Assembly: GCA_045654685.1 (NCBI GenBank)
Contig: JAZONV010000129.1
Coordinates: 1-61,077 of the forward strand
Source of the DNA: RGIG1828 sp045654685
GTDB lineage: Bacteria; Bacillota; Clostridia; UMGS1810
Direction: 5' to 3'
DNA: 61,077 bases
In this document: in pieces, positions 50,683 through 59,709 of the stretch
How positions within the stretch are numbered: position 1 is the stretch's first letter
Layout of the letters: every line of letters starts with the position of its first letter
Notes under the pieces: generated by a model
Told to the model about the DNA's origin: nothing
Databases searched by the model: none
Seen by the model: only the letters and a program-made list of their open reading frames with translations
Position numbers and translations under genes: made by a program

Positions 50683-53544
50683 ATGAAAAATGCAAGAAGA
50701 TTAATTGCAATGCTTATGAGTGTTTTCTTTCTGATTTCGCTCATACCAACTATTGTTTTGGCAGATGTAACTGATATATCAAATCAGTATGGCGTTGGTG
50801 TAAACAGAATAATTCTTACATCAGCAAAACACCCACACATTACATCAAATGCAAGTGTTGGTGGAATTGGCGGAAAATCCATTGATGACACAGCCTATGT
50901 ATTCACAGCAGGAGAAATTCCGGAAGGAGCCACTGTATATAGCGGTACAGCCGGTGCTGAATATACAGGGCTTACCTACAACGACTATGTTTTTGAAGCA
51001 AATGTTTACTTTGATGGTGGAGCAGAAGCAACTGTAAACTATCAATATGAAGAAACAGGCTACAGACTTCTTCACTTCAAATCTGATGGAACTCTTGAAT
51101 ATAACAACAATGGTACAATGACTGCCTACACAAGTAAATTCACACCCGGTCAGTGGCACAGAGTTGTTGTGTGGTTTGATGCAGCAGACGGCACAAGTTC
51201 AAGAAGCAGACACAACATTTATGTTGACGGAATTCATATCACAGAGATGTGTCCATGGATGAATTCGACTCAAAATCAATACAAGGCAATTGTATCAGGT
51301 ATCTATGCACCGACAAGTGAAAATGGTATAGTTGCGTTTGACGACTTCAGGCTCTATTATACCGGTGCAGACTATACTCCTGATGAAAACGATGCAATTG
51401 TAACAAACAGTTCTGACAGTCTTGTGTTTGATTCGGAAACAAAAACCATTAAATATGATGGATCTGTATACACATCCAATGATGAAATCATTACAGCCGT
51501 AAAAGCTGCAACAAATGCAACATATGCAAACATTATGGAAGATGGTACCATGGTATTCACTTCTCCTAATGGTAATACATATTCATATTGGTATGTAAGA
51601 TCCATGAATTTTGAAGACTCAATTTTTTCAAAATATTATGGTGATGGGGCAGGATTTGCTGTAAGAGGAGACAGAGGATATACCAACATTACATATAATG
51701 GTGAAACCAATGAAACGCTTGGCGGAAGAGTTGGAACATCATATATGATTACAACAACAGCATTACCCACCATAAAAACACTTACCACAAATGGTATGAA
51801 GTATATTCCCGACACAACAAAGAACCATACCTTTGAAACATCTGTATATTATGAAGGTAATTCATACCCTGCAGTAAACACCATGTGGGATGATGATCTT
51901 GCTGCTTCGAACCTTCTTAAGGTTGGCGAAGATGGATATGTATACTATAACAACAATGGAACCACAACAAAATCATCCGTTCAGGCAAAACCCGGCGAGT
52001 GGCACAGAATGGTTATTGAATACCAAAAGGGAAATGGAAGATATGCACTTTATTTCGACGGAATTTTGTTGACAAATAATACAAAAAGTTACACAGCTGC
52101 TCAGGCTGATGAATTCTGGATCGGAACTGCATCAAACAGCCATTCCGGAAGAACAGCATATGCTGATTTTGTAGCATATTACAGTACATATATTCCTGAC
52201 GAAGATGATGCAATTTACACAGAAAATTCTATGGATCTTTCCTTTGATACAAACACAAAAGTTATTTCCTATAACAAATATACATATGCAACAACCGAAG
52301 CTCTCTTGGATGCTGTAAAAGCAGTCGCAGGATGCACATATGCAACAGTTATAGGTGATGATACTCTTGTGTTCACATCACCAAGCGGTAAAGTTTATGC
52401 ATACTACAAAATCAAAGAAATGACCGATGATGATGTGATGATCGGAATGATTGGTCTTTCGTCAAATTCCTCTCTTGTTTATGTTCTCGATTCTTCTGTG
52501 GCTGTTTTGTCTCACGCTCTTGACAGAGATTACTATACAGATTCTGATGAAGTGATTTCAACCCTTTCTTCATCAAAAGGATATACCCTTTCATATGTTG
52601 ATGCAGACAAAAATGAACTTGATGGTATTGATGCAACTGTAACTGATGGTTATATCAAAGCAACCAAAGATGAAAACATTTTCTATATTCCTGTTGAAAC
52701 AAAAGGTAAGGTAAACACAGATATCACAAAATCGCCTGCGGGTGTTTCATATGTTCTTGATAACGACCGTTCTGCATACGTAAAACAGAGCACCACTTCA
52801 AACGCATCGATCGGCGGTGTCAGTGCAGAAGATATTGACTATGTTATCACAGCAAATAATGTTCCTGAAGATATACTTAATAGTCAACCCGATACCGTAG
52901 GTTTTTGGTATGCAAATCTCTCTTCCATTCCAACAACTTTTGAAATGAGTGTATTTATGACAGGTGATACCGACTTTGCAGTAAACTATGGATACGAAGA
53001 TAATGGTTATCAGATTCTTATTATAGAGGATGATGGTACTGTTAAATATAACTATAACTCACACGGGAATTTAGTTACTGCTCCAATTAAGGTAGAAGTA
53101 GGAAAATGGCATAAAATTGCGGTAGTTAAAGATAGTTACAGAAACAGATACCACTTGTATGTAAATGGTAATTTATTAACCGATAAGACATTAAACGCAA
53201 GCAACGCAACAGTCATGTTTGGTATGGGTAAGGATTCAACAAACGGTACAGTTGCCATTAAAGATTTCAAGAGTTACTATGGTTATTACAATTACATCGA
53301 TGTTGTAAGAGCAGAAAACGGAAAAATCATAGCATCAGTTGATTCTGATCTTTTAGATGGTGAATGTTTCTTTGCTCTCGCTGAATATGCAGATAGCGAA
53401 ATGGTAAATCTTGCACCCGCAACCATTACAAAAGCAAACAACAAATCTGTAACACTTGATTTTAATGCAGAAAGCACCTATAGAGCATTCCTTTGGAAAA
53501 ATGATGCATCTGCTCCAATTGCAACAAGTGTTTACTATAGATAA
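50683..53544 (+). CDS. Secreted three-module concanavalin-like protein (order II-I-III)
   Basis: 953 residues; AAGGAGG before ATG 50683. The signal peptide is LIAMLMSVFFLISLIPTIVLA. Module II at about 28-230 (VNYQYEETGY), a spacer with LVFDSETKTI and MVFTSPNGNTYSY (231-305), and module I at 306-505 (MWDDDLAAS, NNNGTTTKS). A second spacer (LVFTSPSGKVYAYY), a helical stretch (580-680), module III at 681-862 (VNYGYEDNGY) and an end domain (YNYIDVVRAENGKII to FLWKNDASAP) follow. Each module has GxWHxxV and DDF-type strands like LamG/jelly-roll lectins. No enzyme motif. Carbohydrate-binding scaffold is inferred. Confidence 0.7.
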   Translation: MKNARRLIAMLMSVFFLISLIPTIVLADVTDISNQYGVGVNRIILTSAKHPHITSNASVGGIGGKSIDDTAYVFTAGEIPEGATVYSGTAGAEYTGLTYNDYVFEANVYFDGGAEATVNYQYEETGYRLLHFKSDGTLEYNNNGTMTAYTSKFTPGQWHRVVVWFDAADGTSSRSRHNIYVDGIHITEMCPWMNSTQNQYKAIVSGIYAPTSENGIVAFDDFRLYYTGADYTPDENDAIVTNSSDSLVFDSETKTIKYDGSVYTSNDEIITAVKAATNATYANIMEDGTMVFTSPNGNTYSYWYVRSMNFEDSIFSKYYGDGAGFAVRGDRGYTNITYNGETNETLGGRVGTSYMITTTALPTIKTLTTNGMKYIPDTTKNHTFETSVYYEGNSYPAVNTMWDDDLAASNLLKVGEDGYVYYNNNGTTTKSSVQAKPGEWHRMVIEYQKGNGRYALYFDGILLTNNTKSYTAAQADEFWIGTASNSHSGRTAYADFVAYYSTYIPDEDDAIYTENSMDLSFDTNTKVISYNKYTYATTEALLDAVKAVAGCTYATVIGDDTLVFTSPSGKVYAYYKIKEMTDDDVMIGMIGLSSNSSLVYVLDSSVAVLSHALDRDYYTDSDEVISTLSSSKGYTLSYVDADKNELDGIDATVTDGYIKATKDENIFYIPVETKGKVNTDITKSPAGVSYVLDNDRSAYVKQSTTSNASIGGVSAEDIDYVITANNVPEDILNSQPDTVGFWYANLSSIPTTFEMSVFMTGDTDFAVNYGYEDNGYQILIIEDDGTVKYNYNSHGNLVTAPIKVEVGKWHKIAVVKDSYRNRYHLYVNGNLLTDKTLNASNATVMFGMGKDSTNGTVAIKDFKSYYGYYNYIDVVRAENGKIIASVDSDLLDGECFFALAEYADSEMVNLAPATITKANNKSVTLDFNAESTYRAFLWKNDASAPIATSVYYR

Positions 53545-53594
53545 TAAAAACATATAAATAACGAAAAGCATTAAATAGAAAAATAAATAAGTTT

Positions 53595-53625
53595 ATCGCA
53601 CAGATTGTAGTTCAATCTGTGCGAT
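53595..53625. promoter_or_regulatory. 13-bp perfect hairpin between the two three-module genes
   Basis: ATCGCACAGATTG (53595-53607) and CAATCTGTGCGAT (53613-53625) enclose TAGTT. A short T run (GATTTTAAAA) follows, so it may be a leaky terminator or mRNA-stability hairpin. Confidence 0.55.
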
Positions 53626-53661
53626 AGGCGATTTTAAAACCTGACATAAGGAGGCAATAAA

Positions 53662-56631
53662 ATGTTTAAAATCACTAAAAAATCAATAGCAGTCCTTATG
53701 AGTGTTTTCTTTTTGATTTCACTTATTCCCGTTAGTTCATTTGCAGATGATGCTACTGCAATTTCCACATACTTTGGAGAAAATGCCACACAATCCATCA
53801 GAACATGGAACGGCTACAATCACATTACCTATTCTCAGGAAAGTGCAACACCCATTGGCGGAAGGGAAGACACTTCTTCTGTTTACACAGTTGGTGCAAT
53901 TCCTGAAGGAATTACAGTAAAACACACAAGCGGTCACAAATGGACTCCCGATGCAACACAGAATTATACATTTGAAATGAGTGTATACTTTGATGGAACA
54001 GCATATCCTGCAGTTAATACTTTGTATGATGACGAACTTCCCGTAAGCTTGCTTATGAAAGTAGGGCAAGATGGATATGTATATTATAACAATAACGGAA
54101 CAACCACAAAATCAGATGTAAAGCTTGCATCAGAAGCATGGCATAGCCTTGTGATTGAATATCAGACATCCCGCGGAAGATTTGCAATTTATGTTAATGA
54201 TGAAAAAATAACAGAAAACACAACATATTACAACTCAACACAGACAGATGAACTCTGGATTGGTGTTGCATCCCACAGTGCAAACGGACGTGTTGCATAT
54301 GATGATTTCAAAGCATACTATGGTGCATATGTTCCCGATGCCAACAGCACAATTATAACAAACGATACAGACTATCTTAAATTTGAAACCGAAAAAGAAA
54401 CTATAGCATATAACCCTGATGTATATACCACTCCTGCATCGCTTGCAGAAGCAATCAAAGATGCAACAAGCAGTAAATATGTTAAAATCTTTGAAGATGC
54501 AACACTTTCAACAGAAGCAAGTATTCTTTCCGATGAAAATGTTGCCCAGTTTACATCACCCAACGGTAAAACAGTTGTTCAATGGAAAATAAGAGCAATA
54601 AATACAGATGCAAATTTAATTTCAAATGCCTTTGGCTATGACAGAGACGGAAATGCGATGGCAGTATACAAAGACTCCAGAAACTCCAACATCACCTGGT
54701 CTGAAACAACAGGCGGTCTTGGCGGAAAGGCAGAATCTGACAAATCTTTTGTATTTTCTGCATCTGAAATCCCAGCAGGTGCCGCAAATAAATCAGCCGG
54801 CGTAAAATATGCATCTCTTGACTGGACCAAAGATTATGTTTTTGAAATGAACATTTTGGTGGACGGCGCAGACGCAACAGTTAACTTCCAGTATGAAGAT
54901 AACGGTTATGAAATCGTAAAACTTCTTTCTGATGGTACAGTAGTATATAGGAAGAATGATACATATGTTGAGTATCCCACAAAATTTGAAACCGGAAAAT
55001 GGCACAGACTCGTAATCTGGTTTGACGGAGCATCTGATAACGGCAATCCCAGAAGAAGACACAGTATATATCTTGATGGCGAAAAACTTACAGAAGACGG
55101 AAAATATATGTCAAATGCCGCAGCTCTCATTATGCCCGGCATAAATGCTGCAACAAGTTCGGAAGGTATAGTTGCAATTGACGATTTCAAAGCATACTAT
55201 TCTGACAATGACTATACACCAAATACAGCGGATATGGTTGTAACAGAGAACACAAGTGCTTTAACTTTTGATACAATGTCAAAAACATTGACATACAATC
55301 CTTATGTATATGCAGACCTTGCATCTCTCATTCAGGGCATAGAAGATGCAACACAGAGCAAATATACTGCAGTTTTTGCAGATTCAGATCTTTCTGTAAA
55401 GGCTGATGAACTCACAGAAGACTGCACACTTGTATTCACATCACCCAACGGCAAATCCTATGCATATTACACCTTGGCGGCAATGAGTGATAATGAGGCA
55501 GTAATGAAAGCAGTTTCACTTTCTTCTGATTCAGTACTTGTTCATGTTACAGCTGATTCTGTAGCTGCTCTTTCCCATAACACCGATAGTGATTACTACT
55601 TAAATTCAGAAGCATTCATCGAAGCTCTTTCATCTGCTGAAGGATATACATTAGAATATGTTGATGCAGATAAAAATGAACTTGGAACAAGAGAAGAAAT
55701 TCAGGATGATGAAACAGTTTTAGTTCCTGTTGTTGACCCATCCGTAACAGATGGATATGTAAAAGCAACAAAAGGGGATAATGTTTTCTATATTCCCGTA
55801 GTAACCAGAGCAAGTGATAATACAGATTTTGAAAAATCACCTGCAGGCACATCTGTTGTATGGAAAAATGATTATTCATCATATTTGTCAGCAACCACAG
55901 AACCCACAGAATCAATAGGCGGAAAACCTGCATCAGACATCGATTGTGTTATATCTGCAACCTCTGAAATCCCTGAGGGCACAATGGTTAAAACAACAGG
56001 TGTTAAATATGCATCACTTCCGTTAATCCCTACAACATTTGAAATGAATGTTTTCATCGATGGCGATGCAGAATTTGCAGTTAACATTCAGTACAGAGAA
56101 GATATGTATAACGTTTTAAGAATTAAACCGGACGGAACTATTGTATATACATACAAGAACTTCGGTAACATTATGACATCCCCCTTCAAAGCAGAATCAG
56201 GAAAGTGGCACAAAGTTGCAATAACCTATGATGTTCAGAGAACAAGATGTCATATCTATGTTGACGGAAATCTCATTACAGATACAACACCTCCTCTGAC
56301 TGCAAAAACAATTATGATTGGTGCCGGAAGCGGAACTAAAAACGGAAAAGTTGCAATAGCAGACTTTGTTAACTACTATGGTTTCTATAACTACATCGAC
56401 GTTGTAAGAGCAGAGGGTGGGAAAATTACTGCAACAGCAGATGATGATATAATAAACGGTAACTGTGTATTTGCACTTGCTGAATATGATGGCGGAAAAA
56501 TGGTTGCAATCAGCCCCAATTGGGAAAATGCACAAGCAACTCTTGACTATAACCCCGACCACACCTACAAAACATTCCTCTGGAACAGTGAAAATGCAGC
56601 TCCTGTAGCAAAAGCAGTATATTACAGATAA
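53662..56631 (+). CDS. Secreted three-module concanavalin-like protein (order I-II-III)
   Basis: 989 residues; AAGGAGG before the ATG. The signal peptide (AVLMSVFFLISLIPVSSFA) is nearly identical to that of the previous gene. Module I at about 30-224 (LYDDELPVS, NNNGTTTKS, VAYDDFKAYYG), spacer, module II at 311-514 (VNFQYEDNGY), and a second spacer with LVFTSPNGKSYAYY. A helical stretch 604-720, module III 723-905 (VNIQYREDMY) and the same end domain (NYIDVVRAEGGKI to FLWNSENAAP) follow. Modules I and II are in the opposite order from the neighbour. Likely glycan binding; no catalytic residues seen. Confidence 0.7.
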   Translation: MFKITKKSIAVLMSVFFLISLIPVSSFADDATAISTYFGENATQSIRTWNGYNHITYSQESATPIGGREDTSSVYTVGAIPEGITVKHTSGHKWTPDATQNYTFEMSVYFDGTAYPAVNTLYDDELPVSLLMKVGQDGYVYYNNNGTTTKSDVKLASEAWHSLVIEYQTSRGRFAIYVNDEKITENTTYYNSTQTDELWIGVASHSANGRVAYDDFKAYYGAYVPDANSTIITNDTDYLKFETEKETIAYNPDVYTTPASLAEAIKDATSSKYVKIFEDATLSTEASILSDENVAQFTSPNGKTVVQWKIRAINTDANLISNAFGYDRDGNAMAVYKDSRNSNITWSETTGGLGGKAESDKSFVFSASEIPAGAANKSAGVKYASLDWTKDYVFEMNILVDGADATVNFQYEDNGYEIVKLLSDGTVVYRKNDTYVEYPTKFETGKWHRLVIWFDGASDNGNPRRRHSIYLDGEKLTEDGKYMSNAAALIMPGINAATSSEGIVAIDDFKAYYSDNDYTPNTADMVVTENTSALTFDTMSKTLTYNPYVYADLASLIQGIEDATQSKYTAVFADSDLSVKADELTEDCTLVFTSPNGKSYAYYTLAAMSDNEAVMKAVSLSSDSVLVHVTADSVAALSHNTDSDYYLNSEAFIEALSSAEGYTLEYVDADKNELGTREEIQDDETVLVPVVDPSVTDGYVKATKGDNVFYIPVVTRASDNTDFEKSPAGTSVVWKNDYSSYLSATTEPTESIGGKPASDIDCVISATSEIPEGTMVKTTGVKYASLPLIPTTFEMNVFIDGDAEFAVNIQYREDMYNVLRIKPDGTIVYTYKNFGNIMTSPFKAESGKWHKVAITYDVQRTRCHIYVDGNLITDTTPPLTAKTIMIGAGSGTKNGKVAIADFVNYYGFYNYIDVVRAEGGKITATADDDIINGNCVFALAEYDGGKMVAISPNWENAQATLDYNPDHTYKTFLWNSENAAPVAKAVYYR

Positions 56632-56665
56632 TTTTAATACCACAGATTTAATAAGGAGACTACCT

Positions 56666-58441
56666 ATGATTATTCCTCAACCACGAGTAGAGATGTACCA
56701 TGATGGTACATACAAAATGAAGAAAAAGGCAGACACAATTGAACTCATCAGCCTTTACAACATCTATAAAAACGGTAATGAAGATGTTGAAATCAAAATC
56801 GTAAAAACCCTTGGCGTGGATGACTATGATATTGACATCACAGAAGATGGAATCAAAATAACAGCATCAGGCGATTGCGGTGTTTTCAGAGCGGTTTCAT
56901 CTCTTCGTCAGATTATAAGATATAACGGAGATTCACTTCCTTTCTGTACCATTAAAGACAGTCCGGACTTTGAAAAACGTTCCTATCTTTTCGACATCAG
57001 CTGCGGAAGAATGCCGACTGTTGCAACATTCAAAAGACTCATTGATATGCTTGCAGACCTTAAGTATAATGAATTTCAGATATATCTGGAAGGCAGATGT
57101 TTCCAATATGAAGAGTTTGCAAAATATACTGAAGAATTCGAATGTCTGAATGCAAAAGATATGGAAGAACTTGATGAATACTGTGCACAGCGTTTCATTG
57201 ACTTTATTCCGAACCAGAACAGCTTCGGACATCTTGGAGAATGGCTCAGTCTTGATGATTTCAAACATTTGAGAGTCGGAAATGATGAAGTCAACACAGC
57301 AACCATCAATCCTCTCCTTGACGAATCCTTTGATTTTATTGACAAGTTCTGCTCATCACTTCTTCCTCATTTCCGTTCAGAATATATGAACATCGGTTTT
57401 GATGAAGCGGTGGGCCTTGGCAAATATCAGCTTGAAGAAATCTGCAAAGAAAAAGGCGCAGACAATGTCTTCATGGATTGGTTAAATAAACTTGCAGATC
57501 ATGTGAGAGAAAAATACGGCAAAAAAGTTCAGTTCTGGGCAGATATGGTCTATGACTCTCCCGATGCCTACAAAAGAGTTCCCGAAGGTGCAATTGCTCT
57601 TAACTGGGGATATGATATGATAAAATCCTCAATGATGGAAAGACATTGCTACGACCTGTGGCAGCATAACATTCCTTTCTATGTATGCCCCGGAAACTCA
57701 AACTGGCTTTCAACCACAGGCAGATTTGATGTTATGAGTTTTAACTTAAGAACCGCAGGTGAAATGGGTGTCAAATATGGAGCAAAAGGTTATATGCTCA
57801 CAGACTGGGGATGCGGCGAAGGTCATCACCACTTCCCTGTATGGGGATTTATCCCAATGGCTCTTGCTTCAATCTATAGTTGGCATGTTGGTGTGAAACA
57901 GCATGGCGGATGGCTTAAAAATGAGAATATCAGAGCATCATGGAAATATGTTGATGATTTCATTTTCGACGGTGCCCAGGTTTCAGAATGGCTCTACAGA
58001 CTCCAGATGTACTATCATATGGAACCTGAAAAGGTACATTCCGCATCCTTTGCTTGTCACGGACTTGTAAGAACACTTCTTGATACAAATGTTGCACCAT
58101 TCTATGATCTCAAAGAAGTAGGAGATGTTTTCTATTTTGAAAATGTACTTCAGTATATGAACAGATGTATTGAAGGTGTATCCAAGGTGGATTTTGATGA
58201 GCATTACAAACGTCAGGTGCTCATAAATGCTAATATGGTAGTCCTTGGCACAAAATTGTCAATTGTTAAATATAATCAGACAGTAACAAAAGATGAGGCG
58301 GAAGCTCTCAAAAAGGATATTGACGATATAATCAGAGAATATGAAGCACTCTGGCCATTAGAGAACTATCCTGAAAAGAGAGACTGGTTCCCCAACTACA
58401 TTTTGGAAAGAAAGAAAGAACTTGACGTTTTAATAAAATAA
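56666..58441 (+). CDS. GH20-like beta-N-acetylhexosaminidase, cytoplasmic
   Basis: 591 residues, no signal peptide. An N-terminal zincin-like beta domain (about 1-95, ending FRAVSSLRQII) leads to a TIM barrel with KRSYLFDISCGRMPT, IPNQNSFGHLGEWL and the family Asp-Glu pair in NIGFDEAVGLG. WADMVYDSP and LTDWGCGEGHHHFP follow. GH20 enzymes remove terminal GlcNAc or GalNAc, using the substrate N-acetyl group. A helical tail of about 150 residues follows the barrel. AAGGAG lies ahead of ATG; 34 bases after the three-module gene. It would act on amino-sugar-containing fragments once inside the cell. Confidence 0.82.
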   Translation: MIIPQPRVEMYHDGTYKMKKKADTIELISLYNIYKNGNEDVEIKIVKTLGVDDYDIDITEDGIKITASGDCGVFRAVSSLRQIIRYNGDSLPFCTIKDSPDFEKRSYLFDISCGRMPTVATFKRLIDMLADLKYNEFQIYLEGRCFQYEEFAKYTEEFECLNAKDMEELDEYCAQRFIDFIPNQNSFGHLGEWLSLDDFKHLRVGNDEVNTATINPLLDESFDFIDKFCSSLLPHFRSEYMNIGFDEAVGLGKYQLEEICKEKGADNVFMDWLNKLADHVREKYGKKVQFWADMVYDSPDAYKRVPEGAIALNWGYDMIKSSMMERHCYDLWQHNIPFYVCPGNSNWLSTTGRFDVMSFNLRTAGEMGVKYGAKGYMLTDWGCGEGHHHFPVWGFIPMALASIYSWHVGVKQHGGWLKNENIRASWKYVDDFIFDGAQVSEWLYRLQMYYHMEPEKVHSASFACHGLVRTLLDTNVAPFYDLKEVGDVFYFENVLQYMNRCIEGVSKVDFDEHYKRQVLINANMVVLGTKLSIVKYNQTVTKDEAEALKKDIDDIIREYEALWPLENYPEKRDWFPNYILERKKELDVLIK

Positions 58442-58450
58442 GATTATAAT

Positions 58451-58486
58451 AAACAGGCAGTCTCCGAATGAGGCTGCCTGTTTAAA
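58451..58486 (+). terminator. Terminator of the surface glycan gene run
   Basis: AAACAGGCAG (58451-58460) and CTGCCTGTTT (58474-58483) form a 10-bp stem 10 bases after the GH20 stop. Confidence 0.8.
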
Positions 58487-58507
58487 CTTTGAGCAGATTG
58501 GTGAGAT

Positions 58508-58803
58508 ATAAATTGGAGTTTAACTCACTGATTGATTTTCAATCAGTGAGAATGAAATGCACCTTATGGTGCATGAAATGAAACCTTCGGTTTCATGAAA
58601 TAGTGCTTCGCAGAATGAAATGACTGCTATGCAGACATTATGGAAAAAAATCGCTTTGGCGAGTTTTAACTTTAATGAATTCCAAAGGAATTCATATCAT
58701 GACAACTGCGTTGTCATTTCATGGCGAAGCCATTTCATGTGCCGAAAGGCACATTTCATTCGGTGAGTTTGCAAAACAAACTCACCGCTAAACTCCAATT
58801 TAT
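58508..58803. repeat. Tree-like foldback element of 296 bp with at least seven internal hairpins
   Basis: Outer arms ATAAATTGGAGTTTA (58508-58522) and TAAACTCCAATTTAT (58789-58803) are perfect complements. Inside are perfect hairpins at 58524-58550, 58557-58574, 58578-58596, 58675-58695, 58699-58717, 58721-58733, 58737-58754 and 58761-58787. Left-side joints read CATGAAATG and right-side joints CATTTCATG, which are reverse complements. No gene is encoded in 58442-58840. Confidence 0.85.
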
Positions 58804-58840
58804 TTCAAAAATACAATAATTCATTTTGAGGTAATCCCTT

Positions 58841-59497
58841 ATGAACATCATATATGAAACAAAAGATATCGTAATAATTGAAAAGAGTGTGGGCATATCA
58901 TCCCAACATACTCAAAAAGGTGACGGACTTTCAGATATTCTTAAAGAAAAATACGGATATGCATCTGTCATAAACCGGCTCGACACCGTTGTGGGCGGTC
59001 TCATAATTTTTGCAAAAAATCAAAAAAGCGCATCCTATCTTTCAAAACTTTCCCAGGAAAGAGAGATAGACAAAACATATCTTGCTGTGGTTGAGGGCAT
59101 ACCCCAGGAAAAAGAAGGTATCTTTGAAGACCTTCTCTACAAGGATTCTTCCAAAAACAAATCCTTTGTGGTCAAAAGAATGAGGAAAGGCGTCAAAAAA
59201 GCCTCTTTGGAATATGTTGTCAAGGAAACAGTTGAATGTGATGGAAAAAATCTTTCTTTAGTAATGGTGAAACTTCACACCGGACGTACTCATCAGATAA
59301 GAGTGCAGTTTTCATCAAGAAAAATGCCTCTTTTGGGCGACGGAAAATATGGCAGCAGGGACAACAGATGCAACGTGAGTCTTTGGTCACATAAACTAAA
59401 GTTCAAACTTTCTCCAAAGGCGGCTGAAGAAAAATTCACATCTTTTCCGCCAAAAGACACATATCCGTGGAATTTGTTTAATTTTTCGGATGAATAA
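58841..59497 (+). CDS. RluA-family pseudouridine synthase
   Basis: 218 residues, short for RluA and without an S4 domain. The catalytic block is INRLDTVVGGLIIFAKN, where the aspartate is kept but the usual HRLD is NRLD and 'TSG' is 'VGG'. KTYLAVVEG and KLHTGRTHQIRVQF are the other family blocks. It modifies uridine in rRNA or tRNA; the target is not predictable. TTGAGGT lies ahead of the ATG. Stands between the foldback element and the infC promoter. Confidence 0.85.
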   Translation: MNIIYETKDIVIIEKSVGISSQHTQKGDGLSDILKEKYGYASVINRLDTVVGGLIIFAKNQKSASYLSKLSQEREIDKTYLAVVEGIPQEKEGIFEDLLYKDSSKNKSFVVKRMRKGVKKASLEYVVKETVECDGKNLSLVMVKLHTGRTHQIRVQFSSRKMPLLGDGKYGSRDNRCNVSLWSHKLKFKLSPKAAEEKFTSFPPKDTYPWNLFNFSDE

Positions 59498-59521
59498 ATT
59501 TAATTTTTAGTAAAATTTGTG

Positions 59522-59550
59522 TTGACATTTCGTGATATAGGTGATATAAT
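59522..59550 (+). promoter_or_regulatory. Sigma-A promoter of infC-rpmI-rplT
   Basis: TTGACA (59522-59527), 17 bases, TATAAT (59545-59550). Confidence 0.9.
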
Positions 59551-59556
59551 ACCAAG

Positions 59557-59665
59557 GTAAAGCAAAGCAGAGGTCCACCTCTCACCTTATGGTTTAAACG
59601 CACTTGTAAGGTTAATACTTATTTTTCAAACAATAAGTGGGTGGATTTCGCCCACTTTTTTTAGT
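59557..59665 (+). ncRNA. Ribosomal protein L20 leader (autoregulatory element)
   Basis: The untranslated leader has AGGTCCACCTCTCACC, a later AAGGTTAATAC segment, and ends in a GTGGG...CCCAC hairpin followed by seven T residues (59656-59662). This is the layout of Firmicutes L20 leaders upstream of infC. L20 binding to the leader is known to promote termination and so limit infC, rpmI and rplT. Assigned by position and pattern; the exact fold was not computed. Confidence 0.8.
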
Positions 59666-59709
59666 GCGAAATCTGTTAGTGCTTAAAAGTATTATGGAGG
59701 TGTTTTGTC

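Noticed and set aside
58508..58803. CRISPR-like array
   Set aside because: The regular spacing comes from different palindromes with short common joints, not from identical repeats with unique spacers; no cas genes are present.
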